Source: Blakeslea trispora (taxonomy: Eukaryota; Mucoromycota; Mucoromycetes; Mucorales; Choanephoraceae). From it: a DNA stretch of 64,000 bases. Below are positions 23,626 through 36,700 of this stretch, in pieces; the stretch's first letter is position 1, and each line of letters begins with the position of its first letter. Location: NCBI GenBank assembly GCA_025331445.1, contig JAIWNE010000093.1, positions 1-64,000 on the forward strand. The letters are read 5' to 3'. The notes beneath the pieces were generated by a model that saw only the letters and a list, made by a program, of their open reading frames with translations, was not told the origin of the DNA and made no database searches. Made by a program: the position numbers and the translations under genes.

Positions 23626-25145
23626 TACTTTAGAAAGTCGATTATCTGTTCAAGTCAAATGGGGATTTCCTCTCTCTCTCCATTTGAAACAGGTTTTCTT
23701 TCCTTAGCCTTCAAAATGAGCCCCCTTTTTTTTGATAATCAAAGCACAGTCATTGACCATAAAGTTATGGATAGCAGTTCTTGCAATTATAAGGAGAGGA
23801 TGCTAATGAAAGTTTCCATTGTTCCCCCCCTCCCCTCTTGGGAAATCTGTTGACTGGCTAGATATGAATGATCTTGCTCATTCGACTTTCTTCACCGCCC
23901 AAAAAAAAAAAGACCCTAGTCCTCCTCCCTCCTGCTTCTTCTACCACAATGGATGTACCTTCCTTCTGCTACTACATAGAAACATGACTCCTTCCAACTA
24001 TTCTTTACATGTTTGCCTTTGGAATCTAAGAAGATCTTTTTAGCCTCTTATGTTTCTTGATATTAGCAAGGGCAATTCGGCTTTTAGCACTAGACACAAT
24101 AATAATAAGAGAGGGGTTATTACCCATGATGGACTAGATGATGCTCATGGACCTTGATGCTGAGCATCTGTCATGGCCTTTGTTTCCAGCAACTCCACAC
24201 ATCCAGCAGGTTAATCTCTATTTTTTTCTTGGTAATTCACTACAGTATGACCTTCTTTATGACAGTATTCATAATAACAAGGTAATTTTTCCAAAAAGAA
24301 ATGTTTTTGTTTGATGAGGTATTTTTTCAGACTGTATTGAAACCTATAATCCTGAGACTCTGCTCATGGGGATAACGCGATTCAAAGGAGCGTGGTGCAA
24401 ATTTGAAATGCTTATCCTTCTAAACATTGAGAAACAGCAAAACCCGTACACATCTAGGTCTTTGTTTCAAAGCTCAAATAAAGATCCAAAACAAGACAAA
24501 CTCCTATCAAAAGTTTTTTTTTTCAGTGAAAAAGGGTAGGTTCGATGAACAACATCCATGCCTGAACCAAGTGCTCTCCCCCTCCCTGCAAGGAAGAACG
24601 ACACTACCGTCCTAAAACTCAAGTCCCTTTTTAGAGAGAAGAACGTTACCATTGCTTCATCTGTCTTATTGAGGTCTGCAAAATATAAGTTACCAATCTG
24701 CTTGAGCAAGACAGAGGGGGGGGGGTACTGCTCATAAGTTTGAAGGATTCGATATAACCTTCTGTCTGTCATGTCAACATAGATACTGTTGGCCATGCCC
24801 ACGACACCAGATACTCGATTTTACAATATTGAATGAAGTTGACATCTAAAGAGAGAGAGAGAGGGAGGAAGCGAGATGAGCGTAGTGGCGAACTTGTTTG
24901 ACTGCATCCCGAGACCCAATCACGTTGAGATGAAGGTTTTGTGGTTTGCTTCCTGCGTTGGGAGCCTCAGATGTACGCCCCCCCCCCCTAAGCCCAACGA
25001 TTTTCTTTTTTTTTTTTTTTATATGAAAGAACCCTCTATGATAATTTGGGTTCCCAAAAAAAAAAAAAAAAATTAGGTGGGCCCTACTAGGAGTTAATAA
25101 TGATCATTTCCTCTTTTTTTTTTTTTCTTAATAAATAAATATGCT
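23626..25145. other. Gene-poor interval, probably including transposase debris
   Basis: No intact gene. Poly-C runs (C9 at ~24979), poly-A and poly-T tracts, and G/A repeats (GA)n at ~24851-24863. A 111-codon minus ORF at 24467-24802 is of unclear origin. Confidence 0.4.
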
Positions 25146-26587
25146 ATGAATACCTTTCTATCTCAAGTGACATTTAAGCACCTTTGTATTTCAGCACTTG
25201 TCTTACGTGTCGTCTTGCTTGTTTATGGCGAATATCAAGACGCCTTTTTTACAGTAAAATACACGGATATTGACTATGTCGTCTTTACGGACGCTGCTCG
25301 ATATATCACACAAGGTCAGTCACCTTACCTTCGAGAGACTTACCGTTATACGCCCTTGTTGGCCATGTTGTTGACACCTAATATCTATTGGTTTTATTCA
25401 TTTGGCAAATGTCTCTTTGCCCTGGCTGATCTGTTGGTGGGCTATCTGGTTCATCAGATCTTGGTGATGAGAGGCATGTCTTCTCGTTCGGCACTCAAGT
25501 ATGACGCTCTCTGGTTACTGAACCCTATGGTTGCCAACATATCCACCCGAGGCAATGCTGAATCCCTCTTGGCTGTCATGGTCTTGGGCACTCTCTATCT
25601 GATACTGACCAGGCGCTTCTTTGCAGGCTGTGGTCTGTTTGGTCTGGCTGTCCATTTCAAGATCTATCCGGTTATCTATGCAGTGCCATTGCTTGTCTTG
25701 CTTGATAAAGACTATCGACTCTTTCAGTTTCCTACCCCATTTGGATGGTTCACACCTTTACGTCTCTTGTTTGGTCTCCTGAGTGCCTCTGTCTTTTTTA
25801 TTTTGACAGGGCTGATGTATCAAAAGTAAGTTTCAGTACCAGCTCTTGTTTGCACATGTTTAAACTGTTTTTTTTTCTTGTTATTGTAGCTATGGCCATG
25901 AATTCCTTCAGCATACCTATCTTTATCACGTGACACGACAGGATCATCGCCATAATTTCTCAATCTGGTTTTATCAGCTCTATCTCAACATTCATCAGGC
26001 ACAGACCTGGATGGGTTTGCTGGCCTTTATACCTCAGCTGGGTTTGGTGACATGGATTGGTATTGCATTTGGAAAGGACATTTTGTTTGCCTGCTTTCTA
26101 CAGACATTCCTGTTTGTCACATTCAACAAAGTGATCACATCTCAAGTAAAAGCTAAAAAAAAAGCTGAACATCATGATTGTATTCGTAGACTGACTATTG
26201 ATTAGTATTTTATGTGGTATATCTGTCTATTTCCACTTATACTGCCTTCTTCAAGAATTAGATGGAAATGGAGAGGATTAAGCATGGTGGTTGCCTGGGC
26301 TGCTGGACAGGTAAATGTTTCTTTTAACTCAAGAGAGGGGAGGGGTTGGGCTGATGATTTTTGTATCTTAGGCAATTTGGCTCTATTATGCTTACGGTTT
26401 GGAATTCTTGGGTCAGAATACCTTCTTTTCACTCTGGATGGCAGGTGTCGTGTTCTTTGTGATCAATTGTTGGATCATTGTGGAATTTATCAGTCAACAT
26501 CAGTATGAACCTATCTATGGATCCAGTGGGAGAGTCAGATGGGTCTGGGGTATGGGTGATCCTGGTATCAAGCGAGCCAGTACATAG
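25146..26587 (+). CDS. GPI14: GPI mannosyltransferase 1 (PIG-M / GPI14)
   Basis: Four exons: 25146-25825, 25890-26145, 26206-26310 and 26372-26587, giving 418 residues. The protein is highly hydrophobic with about ten membrane segments. The luminal loop after the first helix has the DXD-type motif in VKYTDIDYVVFTDAARY, followed by SPYLRETYRYTPLLA, both diagnostic of PIG-M. RGNAES, HFKIYPVIYA and the downstream HNFSIWFY also match the family. The enzyme adds the first mannose to the GPI anchor precursor in the ER, a step needed for cell-wall and surface GPI proteins. The start is the only ATG in front of the first helix. Length agrees with the family (about 400-430). Confidence 0.95.
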
Positions 26588-26969
26588 TCAATAGTAAAAA
26601 AGTCATTTTAGAGATGTTGTATTATTGTTATATATAATATTGATATTCGTAAAGAGAGAGAGAGAGAGAAAGAAAATAAATCGAAATACCCAAACAATGT
26701 TGAACAATCACTGAAGGCTTGCTTGCATTTTGGAAGAGTAGAACTTATGAGGGTCTTTTTTTGGCTTGACTTACGACCTACAAGTTGCACTTTACAATGA
26801 AGCCCCCCCCCCTCCTCTTTTTATACACATTCTAGAACCTTATTTAGTAAAAATGAGTGTAAACCCATTTGGTTTTTTCGTTTCAAACAAACTGATCAAA
26901 ACAATGTTTGCTCTTGCAATTTCTTTTTTACAGTTATATTTATTATTATGATGGATTGGAGTTTCTCAA
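26588..26969. other. Convergent intergenic region
   Basis: Lies between the stops of GPI14 (plus) and the RhoGAP gene (minus). Contains (GA)n at 26656-26668 and C9 at ~26803-26811. Presumably holds both 3' ends. Confidence 0.5.
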
Positions 26970-29967
26970 TTAAAGAGTACCTTTCTTTATAGGTGATGAA
27001 ACATTTGCAGACTCTTCAGTGCCAATTTGGTATTGTGAGAATTGGGAGGAAAATGTAGGCCCGTCATCATTGATGGAAGGCTTCAAATTAGGCAATGCAT
27101 CAAGTCCTTTCAAGGATTCATTGCGAGGATTCTTTGGCTGTATAAGATGTGTTGTACTGCTACCTCGTCTAGGAAGTTCTGAGACAAGTGGTTTTCTACC
27201 AGGCACAGGACTGTTGTTGTAGTCAGGTTCGGGTATACTATTTTGTCGATGATGTGCCATGGAAGACCCTCTAGTGATGCTACTGGTAGATGGATTGCTA
27301 GGAAGCATCTCGGATAAAGGACGCTTTGGCAATTGTATGTCTTTGGACGATTGAATGGAAGGTAACATCTTGTCAGAAGATGGATAAGCTTGTTGTTGAG
27401 GAGGGGCGGTTGGACGGAATGGAGCTCGGTAATGATTGGCAGGTGCCGAATTCTGCTGAGGTGGCACAGTACCGATGATGGTAGTCAGCTTTGGTGGATA
27501 GGGTTGATCATAGATGGGTTCTGATGAGATCGCTGGAGATTCTGCTCCAGATACATGAGGAGGGTTCATGGGTTGTGTCAACAGTAAATTGGTAGGGTGC
27601 GTATAATTCAAGGCAGAGTTGCTCAGATACAATAGATTACTTTGAGAAAATTGAGTATAAGGATTCTTGCCATTCAATGCTTCATTTAATTTCTGTTCGT
27701 TGTTTCGACGAGCCGTTTCCTCCGCAAGAGGGAACAGAGTGTCACAGTAGAGAATCAGGTCCTCAAATAGATCTTCTGGTGACCAATCACCACTAATAGA
27801 GCCTTCTTCAGTTTGATTAAAGTCATGAAAAATGACAGGTGTAAAGATAAGAGCAAGGTTAGATATGTTCATCTTATTGACATGTGAATTGGCATTGATT
27901 CTAGAAAAAAAAGTTAAGCACACGTTTTGTTTTTTTTTGTTTGGGTGAATGATATACTTTGATAGATGACGGAAAATACAGTGCAAGGTACTTCGATGTG
28001 CCAATGATAAATCAGCTAGCTTTGACTCCAATAAGGCGAAGCGTTGGTTTTGTGGCATTGTACCTTTGTATAAATAGGTAAGTATAATAAAAACGAGCAA
28101 AAAGAAAAGTCACTTACGACTGTAATTTGCTCTTGTTTGTATGCTGAAATTAAACAAGGGCTGCTTCAGTTCGCGAACATACATCTTCAAGACAGTAGCA
28201 ATAGTAAACACATCAAATGAATCAAGTTGTACTTTGTCTTCATCAAGCTCGAATTGATGCTTTAATGCCTCAATATTGGATTGTCTTCCAGATACTCGGT
28301 AAATCCCTTCTTTTTGGAGACCACCCATTCTTTCAACAGCTTCTATACAGATAGATACTATTTTAGGAACCGCTATATTATGTTCAAGAGCATAAGACTC
28401 CAACAGGCCACCAAACAAGACTTCTACAGTAATTGGTAAAGTCACAAGACAAGTCCTATTTTTCTTAAATTGCTAGTTCTTTTTCTTACCTTTACATTTC
28501 CCTTCCATATAATAATTTTCGTAACGCATCGGGGAAGGATGAACAAAGCCATGAGAGTAATAATACATGTCAAACAATTGAATATCTTTTGCACTGTCAA
28601 GGTTTGATGTTGTATTGTATGAAGTACGAGCAATCTAAAAAAGGAATGACTGGTTATTGAAATCGATCTTTAAATTATTTGTATCCCCTTTTTTTACATT
28701 CATTTCCATCTGTAAGCTCTCCATTTCGGAACGAAGAATGTTGTTTAATGATGTCTTGACTGTATCTGTCTTTCTCTTGATTGTATTTTTCAATTGCTAA
28801 GAAAAAAAAAGGGTACGAGAAATACAAAATATGTGTGTTAAAACACAATGCTGATTGTTTCCCCCTTATTTTTTTAAAAAAAGAAAAGAAAAATAGATGG
28901 TACTTGCTCGATTGACTTCTTCAGCTGTCTTGACCTGTTTTTTTCTAAGAGTCTCTAAAACCAAAATGCCATCTCTGTATTCATTATCAGCATCTGTAAT
29001 CTCCTTTTTCATCCTTGCAAATTTAGTAATCTGCTTATTTTGATCTGGTGGCGCCATATTGGCTGCAGCTAAAGTTCGCATCTGAGAAATCAATCCAGCC
29101 ATACCCTTCTTATTGTGCTGATCCCCATCTATGTCTCGGCTCGTTTGTTCAAAGGATGTTTGAGGATTGATCTCAGCTGAGTTTCTGTTTGGTCTGTTAT
29201 GCTCGTTACTTTCTTCAGCCAATAACTGTTGTTGTTGTTGTTGCCAGTTGGCTTGTGCTGTTTTCAGGTCATCACATTTATGTACATATTGTCTTTGTAG
29301 CTATTACAAAAAAAAAAGAAAGGGGATCAACATCATAAATAAAGGGCGTAAAATTTAATTTACTTTAGCAATGTCGCGAGTACGAAATGTTGTATAGTTT
29401 AAATTAGCATCAGAAAGTTTTGTCTTGTAAGTCTTTCGGTTCTGTTCTTCAATTTGCTAGATTGTAACATACGATTCAATTATCTGATTAATTTAGAAAC
29501 ACATGTTTTATATACCTTTTGTCGAATAAGTACATCAATTTCTAATCGAATCGTGTCTTTATGTCGTTGTCGACTTTCAATGACGTCGTTAATTGTACCT
29601 TCATAGACTCGAATGGTTGCTTGAAATAGATTTTGTGGCTCTGCATAAGCTGGTCTTTCTGTCTCCGTCACAGCCAGCTTTTTTACTTTATAGAGTTCTC
29701 GCATGTATGCTTCTTCAGCAGCAAGCCTATACATAAGCATGAGTTAATTCCTTTACTCTTTTTTTTTAAGTTTAACTTACCGAGCTTGAAGCATTTTAAT
29801 AATACCATCTATTTCAGCGACACTATTCTTAAATCCTGAATTGATGAATTCAAAATGTCTATCGATAGAGGATAACTTTTTTTGTTTTTAATGGTTAGCA
29901 TCTCCATGTCGACATGTCAAGCTTATGATCGTACTTCTTCATCCGTAGGGTTATTTATTGGAGACAT
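26970..29967 (-). CDS. F-BAR RhoGAP (Rgd1-like)
   Basis: Ten exons are proposed on the minus strand: 29967-29935, 29875-29781, 29726-29516, 29456-29364, 29300-28908, 28796-28698, 28634-28490, 28423-28118, 28063-27958 and 27900-26970, giving 803 residues. The N-terminal F-BAR region is helical (MLQARLAAEEAYMRELYKVK ... NILRSEMESLQMEM). The RhoGAP domain follows: LFGGLLESY, KIVSICIEAVERMGG, then the arginine-finger block KEGIYRVSGRQ, LKMYVRELKQPLF, and NKMNISNLALIFTPVIF. The C-terminal ~270 residues are Pro/Ser-rich. Rgd1-type proteins down-regulate Rho3/Rho4 at sites of polarised growth. The fifth intron (28907-28797) appears to be GC-AG (CGA|GCAAGT); no GT donor gives a consistent phase. Confidence 0.9.
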
Positions 29968-32436
29968 TGTTCTTTTTATAGCTTAAAAGTGGTAGGCAGT
30001 GAATTTCTGTATTTTTACAAGAATGAATTAAAAGGCATATATATAAAAAGAGGGGGGAAAAAGAAAAAAGAAAAAAGTATTTCAGGTACATTAGTCTTTA
30101 TTTTATTTTAGTAAAATTGCATGCCACCATATGATTTCCTATTATTGTATCGCTGCTTTAAAATAATCTTTTATTTTTTTATTCTTGTGTAAAGATGGGA
30201 TGCTGTCACTTAATTTTGGAAAGAGAAGAAAGAAGGGAGGGACTATTCTTTTTGGCACTATCAGCTGTTTCGATGGAAACAAATACTTTCTCGGTACAAA
30301 GTTTGTATCATCTTGTATCAATTGGTAGTAGAACACTGTTATTGTGTTTCTTATGCATACATACTATCACTTTACTCAATGCATGGTTGCTATTTTATTT
30401 GTGAGAGCAATGCCACAGTTTTTTTTTCGGTATCCTCCTATGGTAGTTGTCCCTCCCCCCTCCTTTTCAAAGTACTTTTCTTTTACTCGGATTTTATTGC
30501 ATTTGAATGATGGTCTCTTTTGTATCTATCGACTGCAATACACAAGAGTCTATCATGACAGCCAAGAGCTAGTATTGACTCAAAACGACATTGAATGCAT
30601 TCAATATTCTTGATAATAAAAACAAACTCACTCGAGGGTCATGAATTGACTTTTTCTCACTTACACTAATATGCCATAGAGTTACACAATATAAATCAAA
30701 CCCAACTATGCTTATACAATAAGATTTTACCCAAAAAAAAATTAGAGTGGTATCTCACTGCTATTTCATCTCAACATTCAAAGACAAGAAAAAAAAGGTT
30801 CTTAAGCATGGAAATAGAACTAATTCAATACTTGGCTTAATCTTTTATATCTAGAAAAAGTGATGTTGATATTGTTTTAGACAATACAATGTTAACTGAA
30901 TTACTGTACCCCCTAAAGCTCAATGTATCTTGACAAACTTGTATTGTAGGTATTACATTTATCATTCAAAATACACCCTATGAAAGGGTTTTTTTTTTCT
31001 TCTTGGTCAACATAACTGGGCAGAGTCATCCATACTGTTTTCGCGTTTTTCTAGCAAAAGAAAGGACCCAACTCTGATGATACGCGTGTTCAAACCAGCT
31101 TGTCAAGTCATATAATATCTTTGGACAAAAAACTATCCCTCTTTCTTTACTCTTTTCTATCTTATTGTTCAAGCCTTTTCTTAATTATTAAAAAAAAATT
31201 AGGGGAAGGGGGTTAGGCCAAAAACTGTCTCATTGGTTGAAATTTGATCCATCCCATTTTTGGAATTGCGGGTAAGGACATGTTTGAATTAAAAGCAAGT
31301 ATGACAATGAATGCTTTTTTTCCCTGAAAGTCTCTTTTTTCCTATATTCGCCCCCCTCAATCCGGAATAATGATAAAATTGACAACAGCTGTGCAACACT
31401 GTATACAGTCGTTATTTCTTTTAAGCCAAGGGCTGGCATCAGCATTTGGTTGGCTCTTCGTCATTCAGTATTGTTTCAACCAATTTCTTTTTTTTTAGGT
31501 AAAAAAAAGGGGAGGCTCCTAAAAGCTTGATAATCAAAAAAGAAAAAGTGTTCTAAAATTGAAAGATGTGACAATAAAGAGATTCGCTTGAACCTTCACG
31601 CTTACAACCAAATGTGTTTTAATTTCCCCAAATGACAACTCTCATATCCCAAAAGGGAAACTTTTTTTTTTATCATGCTATGTTTAGGGGGGGGTGCAAG
31701 TCGTTTATTTGGCGCAAGCATTCAATAGATGTGTGTTATCAGACCAACCTTGATCATGTTGAGAATATTCTTACAAACCCCCCGTTCTTATGGACATGAT
31801 GCTCTATTATGAAAATAAAGTGATTTAAGAAAGATGAAACCTTCATCAGACAGAGAGTGATACAATAAAAAAGTAAAAAAAAAAAAAATAAGCTGACAAG
31901 TCTGCCAAATAAGCTACTAAGGTGATCGATGCTTCATTTACAATACAAGGAAGAAACAAACTCTGATACTTTACCAAATTATATATAGACTCACTTATAT
32001 TATCTGACTGAATTTTCCTTAATTTGTAAAGTATACGATGCTATTAAATGAAGCTAAAATAACTTTCTCCCCCTTTTTTTTTGTAAAAAAACATGCGGTC
32101 CATTGGTGTCAGTAAGGAAAATACTTGATTAGGAAACACAATCAAGATAAAATAGCTTTATCGGAATTCATCAAGGACAATGAGGTCAAGCGTGTCACAA
32201 TTGGCTTCCATTTATAGAAAAAAAAGAAGGAAAATGGCATCCATTTGGCATTTCCTGTTTTTACGTTAAAGTAGTTTATTTTTAAGGTAACATGTCATGA
32301 AAGGTTATGTAAAATGGCTTTTTCTTCTTTATGACATTCGAATGTAGCCCTTGGTTCTCATTGAGAGAAAGTGTATATGTAATGTGTGTATATATATATT
32401 CTATGCTTGGTATTGTGTTACAAAAAATGAAAGAGT
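29968..32436. other. Gene-poor interval (~2.5 kb)
   Basis: Includes the RhoGAP promoter at its left end. The remainder is A/T-rich with homopolymers. Several 60-90 codon ORFs have no recognisable content. Confidence 0.5.
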
Positions 32437-32739
32437 TTAGCTGGAAAACAATTGTTTCGTTTGTGCCACTTTTTGTTCTGTCATTTTCATGCTTCTGTCT
32501 AATCGTTTCAGAGACCGGTCCAAATGTCGTACTTGTGCCATCAAGTCATCGTAGGCCCTACAGATTTCCTTGTCTGCTTCTTCATTTCCAACGTCTGGGT
32601 GAATTGAATAGGCATTCTTGAGCGAATCAAACACGATTTCTACTGAGGCTCGATCGGTCTGTAAATCACTCAGTAGTTCTTGAAGTTTTTCTAGTTCTTG
32701 TAAAGGTGAAAGACCTTCACTTTTGAATTTATGGGTCAT
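32437..32739 (-). CDS. Small coiled-coil protein, 100 aa, unknown function
   Basis: Single exon on the minus strand, 100 residues, from MTHKFKSEGLSPLQELEKLQ to KQLFSS. Most of it is heptad-like with Leu/Met at regular spacing (LQELLSDLQT, VRHLDRSLKRLDRSM), predicting one or two long helices. There is no signal peptide or membrane segment. A TATA-like ATAAAAAG lies ~65 bp upstream on the same strand. It shares a ~210-bp bidirectional promoter with the gene at 32949. Size and composition would fit a small subunit of a larger complex (for example Mediator, BLOC or kinetochore type), but I do not recognise which. Confidence 0.75.
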   Translation of the reverse strand: MTHKFKSEGLSPLQELEKLQELLSDLQTDRASVEIVFDSLKNAYSIHPDVGNEEADKEICRAYDDLMAQVRHLDRSLKRLDRSMKMTEQKVAQTKQLFSS

Positions 32740-32948
32740 GATTTAAAAAAAAAAAAGTAGAGAAAAAAAGAAAGACAGAAAAATAGAGTCCCTTCTTTTT
32801 ATAAATGACAAGCAGAATACTGTTTGTGGTAAGTCTGTACTACCAACGGCAGCGGAATTTTTTGCTTTCCTCGCTATTCCGATTATTTAGGATAGAATAC
32901 ATTTTGTTACTTTTTTTTTTTTCTTTTTTTCAGGCAACTTTATGAAAT

Positions 32949-33641
32949 ATGCAAATGGATGATGAATTACGACAAGACATTCTAGATTATTTTCCTACTC
33001 TTTTGGATCACAGTTACAGTAACGAAACAAAAGTATGTTACACAGAGAAATAACAAATAAAATCTGTTCCTTTCTTTATAGAAATGGACTACGCACTGGC
33101 CAAAAAAGTGCCATGCGGACAGGGAAATAATTTATCCAGCCAGAATGACAACATAGACCTGACTCATTGCTTACTACGATGGCAGATTTCATTTCAAACA
33201 CTTGTTGACATTGATGACATCAAGCAACTGACAAATGGCTTTCCCATCTCTGAGTCAGCCCATAGGTTTCTAGAACCTTACATTGAGCAACCTGTTCAAC
33301 TGGATAGATGGCATTGGCAAGAGAAATCCAAATCATTTCCTCTCATTCAAATCAAGCCTTATCCTACTTTGACAAAAACTACAGACAATGAAAAAACACA
33401 ATTGACACTAGAGGCATATCAGGACCTGAAATCACTGGTGGATCTCGTTCCCAGCTTTTCAACTGAGGTAGACAGACCTACATTAGATCATCCAGACTTT
33501 ATTATTGTCAACAGAGAAGTTCTTGCACCTTCATTCTTGCCTCAACATGATCTTGATCAATTTAAACCGAGACAGTTTACTCTAAAGCACAAGACAGATG
33601 TACAGCCAAATGAACTAGAGTTTGCTCGATTCAAGTTCTAA
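32949..33641 (+). CDS. Hypothetical protein, 209 aa
   Basis: Two exons are proposed, 32949-33018 and 33082-33641 (donor A|GTAACG, acceptor TTTATAG), giving 209 residues starting MQMDDELRQDILDYFPTLLD and ending LEFARFKF. A second possible donor 18 nt later (AAA|GTATGT) is closer to consensus but runs into a stop after 24 codons, so the earlier one is preferred. The second exon alone could be translated from its own ATG at 33084. No domain is recognised; the sequence is acidic, with Pro- and Thr-containing stretches. The stop lies only 82 bp from the stop of the convergent helicase gene. Confidence 0.7.
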
Positions 33642-33723
33642 TCTGGATAATAAACTAGCTACTCCTTTGGCATTCATACAGTTCTCTATCATATAGAGCT
33701 TAATATCACACTATCTCTCTTTT

Positions 33724-36700
33724 CTATAGCCCGTCTTTACCTTGACAAGCCCAAAGTACATTAGACCATAACGCGTTCATTGAAAATAAGTTTTGATGAC
33801 CCAAGATAATCAAATGTCTAACATGGACGTATGAATTACATATCAAATAACATTGAAGTCACCCTTTTTGTTACCTTTTAGCACGCGTCAAGGCTACATT
33901 GATACGAGGTTGATTATCCATAAACTGACTCTCTGTTGTCCTTACAGTAGATAGAATAATGATATCTTTCTCACCACCCTGGTTTTTTAAAAAAGTTAAA
34001 AATTGGACAAATATAGTGAGATTGATTTTCTTACCTGAAATGCATCTACAGTAGAGATTTGCACTTGCTTATGATCATTGGATTCACCTTTGGACTGAAG
34101 ATATTCCATAAGTTTGTCTGTCTGTTCTCTATAAAGCGAAATGACACCTAAATCAGAAGGAGGTATACCAAGTGATAACAAGGATTGAATCAAATGGGCT
34201 GTGATGCCTATCTCTGTCTCATTCCAATAACTATTGGTTCGAATCGATTTTTGCTCCTACATCCACTATTAAGAAAAACACAAAAAAAAAACAAAAAACA
34301 AATAAACTTACTTGACCACCTATATCAATAAACAAAAGCGTAGGCAAACCAGAAATCAATGGCTTACGATCATCGGGCGTGATGCCATTCAGAAGCCGTT
34401 GATCATAAAACAATCGATTGCTGATGGCAGAGATAGAAGGATGACATCGATATTGAGTACGCAACATGATGGACTCATAACCCATCTGAAGCATACGATC
34501 AAACAACGTCTTGTCTAATCCTTGACCTAATTTACCTTCATCTGCATGCGTGGCTAAGGTGGGAGGTAACTGAAGTGGATCACCAATCATCACCAATCGA
34601 TGACACATGAATCGTGTCAAGGGGACCATCGTCAAGGGTTCCATCAACTGAGATGATTCATCCACTAAACAGAGTGGGAATTGAAGGTGATCAAACACAT
34701 CAAATGAAGAAGACATAAAGGTCGTCCCTACCACCTGTGCTGCTTGTACAGTCTGGTGCGTATGATCCATCTTTCGAAAGCGTTGAATGGCAGTCGCAAT
34801 ATGATCCTGATCTTCTTCCGAGTTTTGTGCATCCTCCAGCATGGCCTCCAATTCCTTGAGTTCTTCATTGCTTGTGGCTCTTGCTTTAGCTGTATAAGGT
34901 AGTAGGTTTTTGGCGATTTTCTTGATACTGCCGATCCGAATGAATTGATCGTAACCCAGCTTGAGTAAGGTCTGTAAGATACGATCGACAGCTACATTGG
35001 TCATGGAGGATACAAGGATCTTGAAGGAAATAGTTTCATCTGGTTCTCTCTTGAGATTAACTGTCTCTACTAGTTCTTGAAGGAAAATGATAATCACGGC
35101 AGCTAATAGACTTTTTTGAATAAAGATGAGTAAAATTGTTGATGATACATGTTCATTCCGCTTACCTTTTACCAGAACCATAAACACCATGGACCAAAAC
35201 AACAGGTGAACCTAATGCCGGATTCCATTCCGGGCAATAAATGACACTTTTAGCTACCTGCCTCAGGACGCTTTCTTGATCTGCATTGAGTTTATAGAGC
35301 TCCACTGTGTCCCTTAACCTTTGTTCTACATCTATTCTATCTTGTTGCGTAAGGCGAATATGAGCCAAGTTATCCATGGTAGGCACCGTCACGTTTTCCT
35401 GATACTGTTGACCTTTTCTTTTAGAGTGCAGTTGAGGCTCGTCTGGATTCGATAGGATGAATGGCAAGAGAGGTAACTGATGGAGCTGAGGACTTGCCAA
35501 GGCATCCAACATCATGCATTCTGTACTGGCAGAGATCGTTCTCAAGGCATAGACATGTGTGTCCTTTTTCAATATCTGCATGGCTACCCGCGTATCTCTA
35601 GCAGAGAGACAGTCGAGTTCCAAGGAGCCATCTGAAAAGGGGCCATAAAATGTGCTTTTGGCCAGAAAGGTCTGGCTTGCCTCGAAACTACTGGTGCCTG
35701 AGACAACCCAGATATCATCTTTGTTGTATTTCGAATGGTGTTCTCGACTCGATCGTATCATCAATCTCAATCTTGCACTATGCTGCTGTGTATTTCCTTT
35801 TAGCTCGGATTGAACATAGAGACCGATTCCCTTGGATCGCATCGTCCGTTCTAGTTCTTGACCTCTTTTTGTCTTGCCAAACTTTTCATACATGGAATGA
35901 AAATACATGCCATAGTTGACTAATAAAATCTATAGATTTTCTTTTAGTCGCAAATCTTCTTAAATCTATTTTGTTCACTTGCCTCTAAATGCTCATAAAT
36001 GATTTTAGTCAACCTATCTCTATAGTCAGCTGCACTAATAAAATGGGAGGGAATCACTTTGGTTCGTTTGGGATAAGCCTTTGATTTGAGGATAGCAAGT
36101 GATTTGCGACTGTTGGGGAATTGCAAGAATGAGGCCTGTGGGCTAGAAGATGGTGTCTGGGATGGATCGATTGGACATTTGAATGGTCTAGATGGTCCCT
36201 TTTGTTCTGCCGATTCAGTCATACTGGAAGCAGGCTGAAATGAAGATAGAGATGTACTTTCCATTGCATTGTTGAGGGGTGTATGGCTCTGGTCTGTCCT
36301 GTCGATAGCCTGATCTTCTCTTCTTGTCGATCCATCAGTCGTTCTTGTGTCTGTCACTGTTTGACTGACAGCTGTAGGATGGGCAATGCCCTGATGTAAT
36401 ACAGAACAAGTTCGTTTGGAAAGACCCATTCTGGCTCTCTTGAACTGAGGTGTACTATAGGTGACTGCGGGTATCTCGGGTGGTTCGACTGAATCAGTAG
36501 GAGTGATTGGATCAGAATTGACTGTGCGCTTTTTAGGTAAGGTAGAAGGTGATCTTGGTGCAGTCGTCTGTACTACAGCTGATGGCTCGGTTGGATTCTC
36601 GGTTGACTGGAATTCTTCAACAGTAACAAGATGCCCATCAAATTCTAATTCATCTCCTACAGAAGGTATACCACCCTTATGGAACTTTCTATGGTACAAG

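Noticed and set aside
33019..33036. Donor AAA|GTATGT for the gene at 32949
   Set aside because: A better consensus site, but it leads to a stop after 24 codons; the upstream GTAACG donor keeps the 186-codon exon open.
34235..34250. Box-B-like GGTTCGAATC suggestive of a tRNA gene
   Set aside because: Lies in a coding exon of the helicase and no acceptor stem or anticodon arm can be built around it.
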